Numbered from the stretch's first letter, positions 51,754 to 61,013 are shown. The stretch is DNA of 64,000 nucleotides from Pseudarthrobacter oxydans (GCF_034258515.1 NZ_CP139438.1:1922001-1986000), one strand, 5' to 3'. The notes: generated by a model from the sequence alone, not told the origin. Made by a program: numbers and translations.

Positions 51754-52326
51754 TCAGCCTTCAAGCTTGGAATGCTCGCCCAGACGGTGCCATGAACGGT
51801 TGTGGTAGACCAGTGCGTCGCCGGGTTCGCCCGCCTGGACGTCACGCATCACGCGGGACTCCAAGGCGTGAACGGCGATGATTGTGGAGGTCCCCACCTC
51901 CATGCGATTGATGACGGCGCAGCGCACCCAGGCGCGGACGTCGTCATACACTGCTTCGCCGGTTGCAAGGGGCGACCAGCGGTGCGTCTGGTCAAACCGG
52001 TCGGCTCCAGGGGTCGCTCCAAACTTCGCCAGGTCGACGTCGTGTGCGTCCAGCAGGTGCACGACGACGGTATCGGCGCGCGAAAGCACTTCGGACGCAG
52101 AGGACAGTGCCGAGACCGAGAAAATCAGCAATGGAGGTTCCGCACTCACTGACACGACCGACGATACCGTCAGGGCCACCGGTCCTTCGCCGGCATCCGC
52201 CGTGACGACGGCGACACCTCCCGGGTGCCCACGGAACAGTGCCTTGAATTCGTCAGCCGAGAGGGAGGACGGGAAGCTTTGCTTGGGAGCCTCGAGCCAA
52301 GTCTCTGCGGGGTAGGCGTGAAACAT
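51754..52326 (-). CDS. Flavin reductase family protein (RutF/HpaC-like)
   Basis: A 190-residue flavin reductase. The pattern FKALFRGHPGGVAVVTA, PVALTVSSVVSVSAEPPLLIFSV and the late HRW and LVYHNRSWHRLG are typical of the FMN-binding split-barrel family. The ATG at 52326 is two bases after the mesD stop, so it is co-translated; the frame opens much earlier as a shadow of mesD. It probably supplies reduced flavin to MesX, the oxygen-requiring partner of MesD. Confidence 0.87.
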   Translation of the reverse strand: MFHAYPAETWLEAPKQSFPSSLSADEFKALFRGHPGGVAVVTADAGEGPVALTVSSVVSVSAEPPLLIFSVSALSSASEVLSRADTVVVHLLDAHDVDLAKFGATPGADRFDQTHRWSPLATGEAVYDDVRAWVRCAVINRMEVGTSTIIAVHALESRVMRDVQAGEPGDALVYHNRSWHRLGEHSKLEG

Positions 52327-52328
52327 CG

Positions 52329-53375
52329 CTAGGACACGCTGGGGGCGGAGCGGGCCAGTTCCTCGCGAATGATGTTCGTCCCTGCGCTGAGAGCACTCAG
52401 CTTGGCCAGTGCGACGTCCCGGGGGAACGGTGCCATGCCGCAGTTCGAGCTGGGGAGGAGCTTGTCCGCATCGACGAACTGCAGGGCCGCACGGAGGGTG
52501 TTGGCGACCTCCTCCGGGGTCTCGATGGTCTCGCTTGCGACGTCGATTGCCCCGAGCATGACTTTCTTGCCGCGGAGGAGCTCGATGAGGTCCATGGGCA
52601 CTTGGGAGTTCTGGGATTCCAGCGAGATGATGTCGATGCTGGAGCTTTGCAGCAGCGGGAACGTTTCCTCGTACTGCCGCCACTGTGAGCCGAGCGTCGC
52701 CTTCCAGTCATTGTTCGCCTTGATCCCATAGCCGTAGCAGATATGCACGGCGGTCTCAGCGCGCAGTCCTTCTGCGGCTCTCTCAAGCGCAGCCACTCCC
52801 CAATCCTTGACCTCATCGAGGAAGACATTGAACGCGGGCTCGTCGAACTGGATGATGTCAACGCCGGCCGCCTCGAGTTCTTTCGCCTCCTGGTTCAGGA
52901 TCGTGGCGAACTCCCAGGCCAGCTTCTCGCGGCTCTTGTAGTGGTCATCGTAGAGCGTATCCACCATCGTCATTGGACCGGGAAGAGTCCATTTGATCGG
53001 CCGGTCAGTGGTTGCGCGGAGGAATTTTGCGTCGTCGACGAATACCGGCCGCTCACGGCGCACTGGTCCGACGACGGTCGGTACGCTCGCGTCGTAGCGG
53101 TCGCGGATGCGCACGGTCTTGCGTTGTTCAAAGTCGACCCCGCTGAGATTCTCGATGAAGGTCGTGACGAAGTGCTGGCGGGTTTGCTCGCCGTCGCTGA
53201 CGATGTCGATGCCGCGCCGGCTCTGCTCGTGGATGGCGATGCGCAGCGCATCCTGTTTGCCCTCGAGCAGCGCATCTCCCTCCAGCTTCCACGGGGACCA
53301 AAGAGTCTCCGGCTGTGCGAGCCACGATGGTTTCGGCAGGCTACCGACGACTGTGGTGGGCAACAGTGTGTTCAT
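52329..53375 (-). CDS. mesD: Folate-independent methionine synthase MesD
   Basis: A 348-residue MetE-C-terminal-like protein lacking the N-terminal half of MetE. It opens with TTVVGSLPKPSWL and carries the zinc-site residues in VHICYGYG (His, Cys) and SSNCGMAPFPR (Cys), with DEPAF as the conserved acidic element. Its operon partners, DUF1852 (MesX) upstream and a flavin reductase downstream, are the diagnostic combination for MesD, described as a methionine synthase that does not use methyl-folate and depends on oxygen and MesX. The ATG at 53375 has GGAG ten bases upstream. The methyl donor is not known to me. Confidence 0.85.
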   Translation of the reverse strand: MNTLLPTTVVGSLPKPSWLAQPETLWSPWKLEGDALLEGKQDALRIAIHEQSRRGIDIVSDGEQTRQHFVTTFIENLSGVDFEQRKTVRIRDRYDASVPTVVGPVRRERPVFVDDAKFLRATTDRPIKWTLPGPMTMVDTLYDDHYKSREKLAWEFATILNQEAKELEAAGVDIIQFDEPAFNVFLDEVKDWGVAALERAAEGLRAETAVHICYGYGIKANNDWKATLGSQWRQYEETFPLLQSSSIDIISLESQNSQVPMDLIELLRGKKVMLGAIDVASETIETPEEVANTLRAALQFVDADKLLPSSNCGMAPFPRDVALAKLSALSAGTNIIREELARSAPSVS

Positions 53376-53395
53376 GATTGACGATTCTCCGTGGG

Positions 53396-54388
53396 TCAGT
53401 TGACGAGGGCAGGGTAGTTGGCGGTCCACTGGTCCAACAGATCCCTGTGGGGCGTGATGAAGTGCTCCTCCGTGTACTTCGCCTGCGTGATCGCGAGCTG
53501 ACCGCGCTCGACGCGGTCGTAAGCGATCTGGGTCCGCGAGTAGTCCTGCTCGCCCAGGCTCGGCTGGTAGACGGCGGCGGCGGCGGAGTTCGCATTGTAG
53601 ACCTCCGGGCGGTAGATCTTCTGGAACGTCTCCATGGTGCTGATGGTGCCGATGAGCTGCAGGTTGGAGTAGTCGTTGAGCAGGTCGCCCCGGAAATAGA
53701 AGGCGAGCGGCGCAACGCTGCCGCGTGGCATGAAGTAGCGCACCCGCAGTCCCATCTTTCCGAAGTACGCGTCCGTCAGGGAGTAATCGTCCTGCTGGTA
53801 CTCGACGCCCAGGACCGGGTGGCGGTTCCCGGTTTGCCGGTATGTGTTGCTCGTGGAGACGCTGATGCAGACCACTGGCGGTTGCGGGAAGCGTTCCTGA
53901 CCTACCGGGGAATCGAGGAAGTGCTGGAACAGCTTGCCGTGAAGATCGCCGAAGTCTTCGGGAACGGTGGGCTTGCCTGAGTCCCCTGCTGCCGCCGGCA
54001 GTACGACGCTGAAGTCGAAGTCACGGACGTAGGAGGAGAAGTTGTTCCCGACGATTCCTTGGTGGCGCATCCCGTTCAGCAGGTCGACGATCTGGATATC
54101 GAGAACCTCGAACAGGGGGAACTGCTGATCCGTACCATTCGCAGTGAACTGAATCTGCACGGAAACGATCTCAAGCTCGAGCGCGTAGCGGTCCCGGTCC
54201 GGGTTGTCCCAGTCTGCGAGATCGTTGAAACGGCGCCGAATCATGGTCAGGGCGTTGCGGAGGTTCTCCTGGCGGTGCTCGCCCCGTGCCAGGTTGGCGA
54301 AGTTCGTGGTGATTCGGGAGTCTTCCGACGGGGAGTAGTCCTCGTCGAAGCGGGTGGTGGTGATGCTGAAGGTGAAGTCGTCTGCCAT
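53396..54388 (-). CDS. mesX: MesX (DUF1852), partner of MesD
   Basis: A 330-residue DUF1852 protein: FTFSITTTRFDEDYSPSE at the start, then LARGEHRQENLRNALTMI and a conserved GVEYQQDDYSLTDAYFGKMGL. In MesD organisms it is required for methionine synthesis and is thought to be an oxygenase-type component; no cofactor motif is obvious in the sequence. It is the first gene of the mesX-mesD-flavin reductase unit (20 bp to mesD) and faces a LysR regulator across a 122-bp divergent promoter region. Confidence 0.87.
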   Translation of the reverse strand: MADDFTFSITTTRFDEDYSPSEDSRITTNFANLARGEHRQENLRNALTMIRRRFNDLADWDNPDRDRYALELEIVSVQIQFTANGTDQQFPLFEVLDIQIVDLLNGMRHQGIVGNNFSSYVRDFDFSVVLPAAAGDSGKPTVPEDFGDLHGKLFQHFLDSPVGQERFPQPPVVCISVSTSNTYRQTGNRHPVLGVEYQQDDYSLTDAYFGKMGLRVRYFMPRGSVAPLAFYFRGDLLNDYSNLQLIGTISTMETFQKIYRPEVYNANSAAAAVYQPSLGEQDYSRTQIAYDRVERGQLAITQAKYTEEHFITPHRDLLDQWTANYPALVN

Positions 54389-54510
54389 GGGCTGCCAATC
54401 CGTTGATGATGGCCGGAGACGGCCTTTCAGAAGGGGTTGTATCCATGGTGCTAACTTAAGGCAGATATCGGGTAACTAGGCGTTGCTATGCATTCATATA
54501 GTATTTTCCT

Positions 54511-55452
54511 ATGCCACAGCTTTCCAGCGGATTGACCCTGCAGCAGCTGCGCTACTTCATTGAAGTTGCAGCTGAGGGGTCGATCTCCGCGGCTGCCGAC
54601 CTTCTTTATGTAGCGCAGCCCACAATGTCCGCAGCGATGAAGGACCTGGAGTCACGGGTGGGCCGTGCACTCCTGGTTCGCTCCGCCCGCGGGGTCACTC
54701 TCACCGCCGACGGGGCAGAGTTCCTCGGCTATGCGAGGCAGGTCGTCGAGCAGTTCGCTCTCCTCGAGCAGCGCTACCTTGGTAGGCCACCGATGAGACG
54801 TCTGCTGGGGGTGTCAACGCAGCACTACTCGTTCGCGGTGGACGCCTTCGTCCGGATGGTCAAGGCCACTGAGGTGGCCGAATACGAGTTCTCGCTCCGT
54901 GAAAGCCGCACCTGGGACATCATCGAGGATGTCCGGACGCTCCGCAGCGAGATAGGCATCCTCTACCGGAACGATTTCAACCGGAAGATCATCGACAAGC
55001 TGCTCCGCGAATCCGGGCTCGCGTTCACTCCGCTTTTCCTCGCCGATCCGCACATCTTCATTTCACGGAACAACCCGCTCGCCTCAAAAGAGCGAGCGAC
55101 TCTAGAAGATCTTGCCGGCTTGCCGCGGCTGACCTTCGATCAAGGTGCGAACAACTCTTTTTACTTCGCCGAGGAGATTCTCTCCACCTTGTCCAGTAAG
55201 CAGGAGATCCGGGTCTCTGACCGTGCGACGATCTTCAACCTCATGATCGGGCTCCACGGCTACACGATTTCGACGGGAATCATCAGTGGGCAGCTCGACC
55301 CGGAGATCGTCGCCATCCCGCTCGACGTTGACGAACGCATCGAAATCGGCTGGATCGGCCACGCCGCGATTCCGCTCACCGACCAAGCGCAGCGCTACCT
55401 CAGTGAATTGCGGGCCGTCGTCGCTGAATTCGGCGTAGCGCTACTCGGCTGA
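54511..55452 (+). CDS. LysR-family transcriptional regulator
   Basis: A 313-residue LysR regulator. The N-terminal winged helix reads LQQLRYFIEVAAEGSISAAADLLYVAQPTMSAAMKDLE; the effector domain spans about 95-305. It is divergent from mesX, the classic LysR arrangement, so it probably controls the mes operon in response to sulfur or methionine status. CTATGCATTCATATAG at 54486-54501, a T-N11-A type inverted repeat, lies in the shared promoter region and overlaps the expected binding zone. Confidence 0.9.
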   Translation: MPQLSSGLTLQQLRYFIEVAAEGSISAAADLLYVAQPTMSAAMKDLESRVGRALLVRSARGVTLTADGAEFLGYARQVVEQFALLEQRYLGRPPMRRLLGVSTQHYSFAVDAFVRMVKATEVAEYEFSLRESRTWDIIEDVRTLRSEIGILYRNDFNRKIIDKLLRESGLAFTPLFLADPHIFISRNNPLASKERATLEDLAGLPRLTFDQGANNSFYFAEEILSTLSSKQEIRVSDRATIFNLMIGLHGYTISTGIISGQLDPEIVAIPLDVDERIEIGWIGHAAIPLTDQAQRYLSELRAVVAEFGVALLG

Positions 55453-55681
55453 CTGCAGTTGAGCGGGCGGTCTACCCCTTCGGTGATTGGACGTGTTTGT
55501 TGCAGCCGGGCGGGTTGCTGGTATCGCACATGCCCGTCGCCGTCGCCGTCGTTGGCATGGCCGGGGCGGACGTCAGCTAGGAAACCGGCCTGTTCCAGGT
55601 GGTGACGATCCAGCCCGGGGACATCACGCAGGGCTTGTAAGGCCGCGGTGCCGTACTGGCCGCCACCTGTGGAGGCCGTTG
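55453..55681. other. Short intergenic stretch, nothing recognised
   Basis: Sequence between the LysR gene and the hairpin at 55682. Short arginine-rich frames only. Confidence 0.4.
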
Positions 55682-55739
55682 AGCCGCAAACTGATGTTGG
55701 CGCGATTCTCTGGTCACCAAAGTTGATCAGTTTGCGGCT
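55682..55739. repeat. Perfect 14-bp inverted repeat
   Basis: AGCCGCAAACTGAT (55682-55695) and ATCAGTTTGCGGCT (55726-55739) with a 30-base spacer. It may be a strong hairpin, or two insertion-sequence ends brought together, since an IS21 transposase fragment follows about 125 bp later. Confidence 0.55.
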
Positions 55740-55864
55740 TCGCTGAACCTTCCCCCGCAGGCCTCACAAAACTACGGTGGCAGTTATCACGCTCTGATGA
55801 GATGTATCGGCCGAGTTATGACTGCGTTTGTTCAACTGCGCAAACACTAAAAGACTGACTGGGA

Positions 55865-56011
55865 CGTACCAAACACATCCGCTACGACAATCTCACCAGC
55901 GCGGTCACCGCCGTGGTGTTCGGGCAGGGCCGGCAGGGCTGGGAGAACGACCGGTGGGTGTTGTTCCGTTCGTTCTATGGCTTCGATCCCATGCAAGCAC
56001 TCCGAATCTAG
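55865..56011 (+). pseudogene. IS21-family transposase (IstA) fragment
   Basis: A 48-codon stretch reads RTKHIRYDNLTSAVTAVVFGQGRQGWENDRWVLFRSFYGFDP, the KIRYDNL...ENDRF...SHYGF segment of the IstA catalytic core. Both flanks of the transposase are missing. Together with the nearby inverted repeat it shows an old IS21 insertion or deletion scar. Confidence 0.65.
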
Positions 56012-56157
56012 GCGCCACCGTGATCTCCTTAGTCATCGTCCGAACCGGTAAGCTGCCGGCCTGACCGGAGTATAGGCTTGCGCCTGCCGAGCAGGCAACG
56101 ATCCCTCCGCCAAGCTTCCTGGCCGTTGGAATTGCGGGCGCCCGGCTGGTTTGGGGG

Positions 56158-57099
56158 CTAGATTGTTCCAGATCGGTAGAGCTCGGTGGAGAGGTAACGG
56201 AGTCCGGAGTCGCAGAGGATGGTGACGATTGTTGATCCGGGGCCCATTCGTTCCGCGGTCCGAAGAGCGGCGACAACATTCGCCCCTGAGGAAGTGCCGG
56301 CAAAGAGCCCCTCTTGCCGGGCCAGGCGCCGCGCCATATCCATTGCCTCGTCGGCGGATACGGTGAGGATGCCGTCGACGGCATCCGGTTCCCACAGCGG
56401 GGGAACAAAACCGATACCGATGCCTTCGATCCGGTTGGGGCCGGTCGGTTGACCGGACAGGACAGCGGATTCGGCCGGTTCGACTGCAAAGACGCTGATG
56501 TCTGGATTGTGCGCGCGGAGCGAGCGCGTGACCCCGTGAATGGAGTGAGCGGTTCCGACCGTGTGCACGAACGCGTCGATCCGGCCTTTTGTCTGTGTCC
56601 AGATTTCTTCCCCTAGGGGCAGATACCCGGTGACCGCGTCATGGTTATTCAACTGGTCACACCACCACATGCCCGGTTGTTTCGATACTTCAGCGGCCCG
56701 GGCGATCATCCGCTTGATCAGCGTTTCGGTGATTGCGCCATTGTCACTTGGAACATCCTCGACGGTGGCGCCAAAGGCAAGCATCGTCCGGCGTTTTTCG
56801 TCACTGAACGCGTCGGAGAAGACGACGTGGAGGCCGAAACCAAGCACAGCGCAAGCAAACGCAAGCGAAATGCCGGTCGTGCCAGCGGTGTATTCGACGA
56901 CAGTTCCTCCCGGGATAAGGCGACCGTCGCGCACGGCGCCTTCGACCGCCGTGCGTGCCATCCGGTCTTTCATACTCCCTGTCGGGTTGGCCCACTCCAA
57001 CTTGACGAAAATCCGGGCACCGTTGGCCGGCGCCACCCTCCGCAGCTCCACGAGGGGCGTGTTCCCAATTCCCGCGAACGCACCCATTGAATCGTTCAT
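56158..57099 (-). CDS. Cysteine synthase family PLP enzyme
   Basis: A 313-residue fold-type II PLP enzyme. The internal aldimine lysine is Lys44 in NPTGSMKDR. The substrate loop usually TSGNTG reads TAGTTG, and the phosphate-binding glycine loop is GLFAGTSSGAN with GIGIGFVPP before it. The length fits O-acetylserine sulfhydrylase/cystathionine beta-synthase catalytic cores. The altered TAGTTG loop suggests a substrate other than O-acetylserine. It stands alone on the minus strand near the mes genes, so a sulfur amino-acid role is plausible but unproven. Confidence 0.85.
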   Translation of the reverse strand: MNDSMGAFAGIGNTPLVELRRVAPANGARIFVKLEWANPTGSMKDRMARTAVEGAVRDGRLIPGGTVVEYTAGTTGISLAFACAVLGFGLHVVFSDAFSDEKRRTMLAFGATVEDVPSDNGAITETLIKRMIARAAEVSKQPGMWWCDQLNNHDAVTGYLPLGEEIWTQTKGRIDAFVHTVGTAHSIHGVTRSLRAHNPDISVFAVEPAESAVLSGQPTGPNRIEGIGIGFVPPLWEPDAVDGILTVSADEAMDMARRLARQEGLFAGTSSGANVVAALRTAERMGPGSTIVTILCDSGLRYLSTELYRSGTI

Positions 57100-57527
57100 C
57101 TCCGAAGACCCTCTGCTCGTGTGGCGGCTGATAGAAGATATCGTGGCACCCTGGTAAGCCCACTACAACAGAACACGGAAGGGACCGCGACCATGCGCTC
57201 TGAACGATGAGAGCGAGCGCATTTTCAACCGCAGCGACCCGGCGAAGAGATCTATGGAAACACCCCATCGAGATCAGACTTACACCCCTAGCGCTGCCGG
57301 ATTCATCCTGTATTGCCAATGCTCTTCGGAATGCCTCCGCTACTCACAGCCGGGGACAAATCCTCATGAGTTATCCACCGCTACCGCTGCCGAGGGAGCT
57401 CTCCAAACGGCTCCCAAAAGAATCAGCCATGGATAATCCGAATTGACCCCAGCCACGGATAGCTTTAGGGGCACCTTGGGTGCCGCGCAGCACTGCTGGA
57501 AACGATGATTGTCCTTGACAATCCCTA
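57100..57527. other. 430-base stretch without a supported gene
   Basis: This lies between the PLP enzyme and the truncated ABC ATPase. No open frame of quality was found; the missing 5' end of the ATPase gene should lie here but is absent, so a deletion point is probably near 57530. Confidence 0.45.
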
Positions 57528-58485
57528 TTGAGATTCCTTACGGCCGTCGCCGTCCTTGAAACCCTCGACAGCGGGCGTGTGATGCTGGACGGACAGGATC
57601 TTGCCGCGGTCCGCCCTGAACGGCGCGGCATGGCGATGGTCTTTCAGCGTCCGCTGTTGTTCCCGCACCTGAACGTGCTCGACAACGTGGCCTTCGCAGC
57701 GACCGTGAGCGGCGCGCCACGCAAGCAGGCCCGAGACGATGCGCCGGCCTTCCTGGATCTGGTCCAGATGCAAGGAACGGGCACGAGGACGGTGACAGAA
57801 CTTTCCGGCGGGCAGCAGCAGCGGGTAGCTATCGCCCGGGCACTGGGCGCGGGCCCTGCGGTGCTGCTGCTCGATGAACCCTTCAGCGCCCTGGACCCCG
57901 AACTGCGGGACACCATGCGCGAGCTGCTGGCGCAGGTCCGGGAGAAACTGCACCCGACCATCCTGATGGTCACCCACGACCGTGACGAAGCCGCGGCCGT
58001 CGCCGATCACATCGCCCTGGTCAGCGACGGCAGGCTGCTCCAGCACAGCACCGTGGAAGCGATGTATTCCCGGCCCGCCTCACTGCAGGTCAGCCGCCTG
58101 ATGGGCGGGACCAACGAAGTCCCCGGGACCGTGCGCGATGGGGTCCACTGGGGTCCTCGGCGGGCACCGGCTGCCCGAAGACCACCCCTGGCCGGAAGGA
58201 CCTGCCACATTGGTGATCCGCCAGGAACGCATCATCCTCCTTGAGGAACACGGCGCGGGCGTGCCCGCGGTGGTCACCAGGATCCGCGTCCGGGGACCAC
58301 GTCGCCTGATCAGCATGGACGCCAACGGTGCAGTCCTGCACGCCGAAGCGTCCGGAAGCCAGAGCCTGACCGTCGGCGGTATGGTCCGGATCCAGCTGCC
58401 CACCCCGGCTTTGGCGGTCATCGCCGACGCAGCAGAACCCTCAGCCCGGCCCTTGTCTTCCCCCAACTGGAAGGTTTTAGCGTGA
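57528..58485 (+). pseudogene. ABC transporter ATPase (CysA/PotA-type), truncated and frameshifted
   Basis: The frame begins at LETLDSGRVMLDGQDL and continues through AMVFQRPLLFPHL (Q-loop), LSGGQQQRVAIARAL, LLLDEPFSALD and VTHDRDEA, so the ABC core is clear, but the Walker A region and everything before it is missing. Near 58140 the C-terminal domain shifts frame: GVLGGHRLPEDHPWPEGPATLVIRQERI...VRIQLP (TOBE-like) is read in another frame to 58485. With no Walker A it cannot be an active ATPase. It was probably part of a molybdate, sulfate or similar importer. Confidence 0.8.
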
Positions 58486-58676
58486 GAAGTGTCGGAACCG
58501 ACAAAGGACTGAGAGGAAGGAAACCAGCCACGGCACTGCAGGAAGGCGAGACCTACCGCTGCCCGGACGAGGCATGCGGTTGTGAAATCACGGTCACCAA
58601 AGGGGCGGCCCCCGGCCACGGCGGGGACCAGGACGCGAAGTGCTGCTGCGGACACAGCATGGAAAAAGTGACCTAA
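58482..58676 (+). CDS. Small cysteine-rich protein
   Basis: A 64-residue protein. Its last 45 residues hold EGETYRCPDEACGCEITVTKG and DAKCCCGHSMEKV: six cysteines (C-x5-C-x-C, then CCC) plus histidine, consistent with a small metal-binding fold, perhaps metallothionein- or rubredoxin-like. It starts at GTG overlapping the end of the broken ATPase. The family is unnamed to me. It sits before a membrane protein, a Crp-type regulator and an AhpD-like protein, suggesting a stress or metal role. Confidence 0.55.
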   Translation: MRSVGTDKGLRGRKPATALQEGETYRCPDEACGCEITVTKGAAPGHGGDQDAKCCCGHSMEKVT

Positions 58677-58817
58677 AAGAGGGGTCAGCGCGCCACCCCG
58701 GCCTTCACTCCGGCAGGGAAGACGCCCGTTATGTGTCCCGGTTTACAGTGCAGAGCGGGACATAGGGCCTACCTTTCGAAGGTAAGCAGTTCCGATTTGT
58801 AAGAAAGGCAGCACACG

Positions 58818-59279
58818 ATGTCCGCTACATCTCCGGTGGCACGGCCGCCACACGCCTTTACCCTTCATCTGGGCCGCCGCGTAGCGGCCGGCGCTGCCGG
58901 TGGCGTCGCCGGGGGCCTGGTCTTCGGAGTCCTGAAGGCCATGATGGGGATGCTGCCCATGATCGCCATGATGGTCGACTCCGACTCTGCCGTGGTGGGG
59001 TTCGGGGTCCACATGGTGATTTCGGTCCTGATCGGCCTTGGCCTGGCCGTTCCTTTCGCCGGGCTCCTGACCTCCTATGGACGCGGCGTGCTGATCGGGC
59101 TGGCCTACGGTGCGCTCTGGTGGGTCCTGGGTCCGCTGGTTATCATGCCCACCATGCTGGGCATTCCGATGTTCATGATCGATACCGCCGCGATGTGGTC
59201 CCTGATGGGCCACCTGGTCTATGGGGCCGTCCTGGCCCTTGCCGCCGTTCGGGTCCTGAAGCCGGCTCATGAGCGATAA
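58818..59279 (+). CDS. Small membrane protein
   Basis: A 153-residue protein with four likely spans (about 22-42, 60-85, 90-115, 122-145), rich in Gly and Met, with histidines and methionines at the span ends (MMGMLPMIAMM, PTMLGIPMFMID). No family recognised. The ATG follows AGAAAGGCAG. Its stop overlaps the start of the Crp/Fnr regulator by 11 bases, so they are translationally coupled. Confidence 0.75.
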   Translation: MSATSPVARPPHAFTLHLGRRVAAGAAGGVAGGLVFGVLKAMMGMLPMIAMMVDSDSAVVGFGVHMVISVLIGLGLAVPFAGLLTSYGRGVLIGLAYGALWWVLGPLVIMPTMLGIPMFMIDTAAMWSLMGHLVYGAVLALAAVRVLKPAHER

Positions 59280-60057
59280 CTGGGAGAAGGGGCTGGAGGC
59301 CGCCGCTGGTGGCCTCCAGCCTTGGTCGCCGCGGCAACGTGAACAGGATCCCCTTACCGCCGGTCCCGATGATCCGTTCAACTGCCTGGACGAAGTTGAG
59401 CTGTTCGCAGACCTGACGGCCGAGGAAGTGGCGGCCATGCACATGATGGCGCCCGGCCGGGTCTTCCGCCGCGGCGAGCTGGTCTTCAGCCAGGCCCAGC
59501 CCGTCACGGCGCTGTTCATTCTCAAATCCGGCAGGATCCGGATTTTCCGGGTCGCCGAAGACGGCAAGGCCTTGACCATGGCCATCCTGGAACCCGGAGC
59601 CGTTTTCGGGGAAATGCTGCTGGTGGGCCAGCGCATGTATGACAACTATGCAGAAGCCATCGAAGACTCCGACGTGTGCCAGCTCGGGGTCGAGGACGTT
59701 GAGCGTTACCTGATTTCGGACCCCCGGATCGCGATCCGCATCTCGCGCCTGCTGGGGGAACAGGTGGCACGGCTGGAAGAGCGATTGACGGACCTGGCGC
59801 TGCGGCCGCTCTCGGCCAGGGCTGCCTCCATCCTGCTCAGCCTTGATGCCGCCGCACCCAGTGGCCGTTTCGGACAAGGCAAATCGATCCGGCTGACCCA
59901 CGAACAGATTGCCGGGCTTTTGGGCGCCACCCGGGAAGCCACCAGCAAAGCCCTGGCCGACTTCGCTGCCAAAGGATTCATCAGGCAGGGCCGCGGGCGT
60001 ATCACCATCCAGAACCCGGCTGCTTTGCGGGCCGCGGCGGGCAGTACCGTCCTATGA
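59269..60057 (+). CDS. Crp/Fnr-family transcriptional regulator
   Basis: A 262-residue regulator. The cyclic-nucleotide-binding-like beta-roll occupies about 35-155 (PGRVFRRGELVF, EPGAVFGEML). A long helix follows, then a C-terminal Crp-type winged helix with LTHEQIAGLLGATREATSKALADF. There is no N-terminal cysteine cluster for an Fnr-type FeS centre. It overlaps the membrane protein upstream and the reading region of the AhpD-like gene downstream, suggesting one operon responding to redox, nitric oxide or small-molecule signals. Confidence 0.9.
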   Translation: MSDNWEKGLEAAAGGLQPWSPRQREQDPLTAGPDDPFNCLDEVELFADLTAEEVAAMHMMAPGRVFRRGELVFSQAQPVTALFILKSGRIRIFRVAEDGKALTMAILEPGAVFGEMLLVGQRMYDNYAEAIEDSDVCQLGVEDVERYLISDPRIAIRISRLLGEQVARLEERLTDLALRPLSARAASILLSLDAAAPSGRFGQGKSIRLTHEQIAGLLGATREATSKALADFAAKGFIRQGRGRITIQNPAALRAAAGSTVL

Positions 60058-60161
60058 CCGGCCAACAGACACCGGCGCCGCCCGTGCGGGCCTGCCGGGG
60101 CCCGCCCCGGCACGCAGAAGCCCCGACCGACCTGAACATTTCACGAAAACAAGGAGCCACC

Positions 60162-60710
60162 ATGCCCCGCATCCCAGCACACACCCTCGACAGCGCCCCT
60201 GAAGGCTCGAAGGAAATAGCCGGCAATCTTCAGCGCCGGATGGGTAAGTTCCTGAACATCCACGCCGGGATGGCCCACTCACCGGCCGTCCTGGGCGCCT
60301 ATGACGGGATTTCGCAGGCGATTACCGCCCATGGATCCTTTGATGCGCGGACCAAGGAAGCCATCGCCCTGGCGGTGGGAAACCAGAACGGCTGCGATTA
60401 CTGCCAGGCCGCCCACACCCTGTCTGCCCGCAAGGCAGGCCTGGACGATGACCAGATCCTCGCCGTGCGCGCCGGCGAGGTGGACTTTGATCCGAAGCTC
60501 GCCGCAATCACCGAGGTTGCACGCGAAGCGGCAGCCCGGACCGGACACGTCTCCGACACCGTCTGGCAGGCAGCCTTGGACGCGGGCTGGACCGATCAGG
60601 AGCTGACCGAAGCTTTCGCGCACATCGCAGCGAACCTCTTCACGAACTACTTCAACCACTATGCCCGGACAGACCTCGACGTCCCCGCCGCGCCGGCCCT
60701 GGCCCTGTGA
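60162..60710 (+). CDS. Carboxymuconolactone decarboxylase / AhpD-like protein
   Basis: A 182-residue AhpD-fold protein. The redox pair is in NGCDYCQAAH (Cys-x2-Cys-x3-His), preceded by the conserved helix TKEAIALAVGNQ. This CxxC-H version belongs to alkylhydroperoxidase-like enzymes rather than true carboxymuconolactone decarboxylases. The ATG at 60162 follows AAGGAG; the open frame from 60054 upstream is not used. Following a Crp-type regulator, it probably serves peroxide or electrophile defence. Confidence 0.88.
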   Translation: MPRIPAHTLDSAPEGSKEIAGNLQRRMGKFLNIHAGMAHSPAVLGAYDGISQAITAHGSFDARTKEAIALAVGNQNGCDYCQAAHTLSARKAGLDDDQILAVRAGEVDFDPKLAAITEVAREAAARTGHVSDTVWQAALDAGWTDQELTEAFAHIAANLFTNYFNHYARTDLDVPAAPALAL

Positions 60711-60741
60711 TATGTAGGTTTGGTTGTCAATAGCGCGTAGG

Positions 60742-60785
60742 TGAGCGGCTCCTGGATTGTGGTTCCGGGGGCCGCTCATTTGGTG
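60742..60785 (+). terminator. Probable terminator after the AhpD-like gene
   Basis: The 8-bp stem TGAGCGGC (60742-60749) / GCCGCTCA (60771-60778) is followed by TTTGG. It begins 31 bp after the stop codon. The T-tract is short. Confidence 0.5.
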
Positions 60786-61013
60786 CCCGGTCCGGTGCTG
60801 GTGTTTGTGCTGGGCGGGTCGATTTCGACTGGCAGTGTCAGGCTGATATGCGCGGGTTGGTTACCGTATGACGATGTATTCGGCTGGAGGCGTTTCGGTG
60901 TCTAACATCGAGCGTCCAACGGGGTGATCCGTGTGCTCATAGAGGGCGTCCCGAGTTGGCTCCGCGTGCTGCCCATCGCAGTTGCACCGTGTTCGGGGGA
61001 GGGCACGTTCAGG

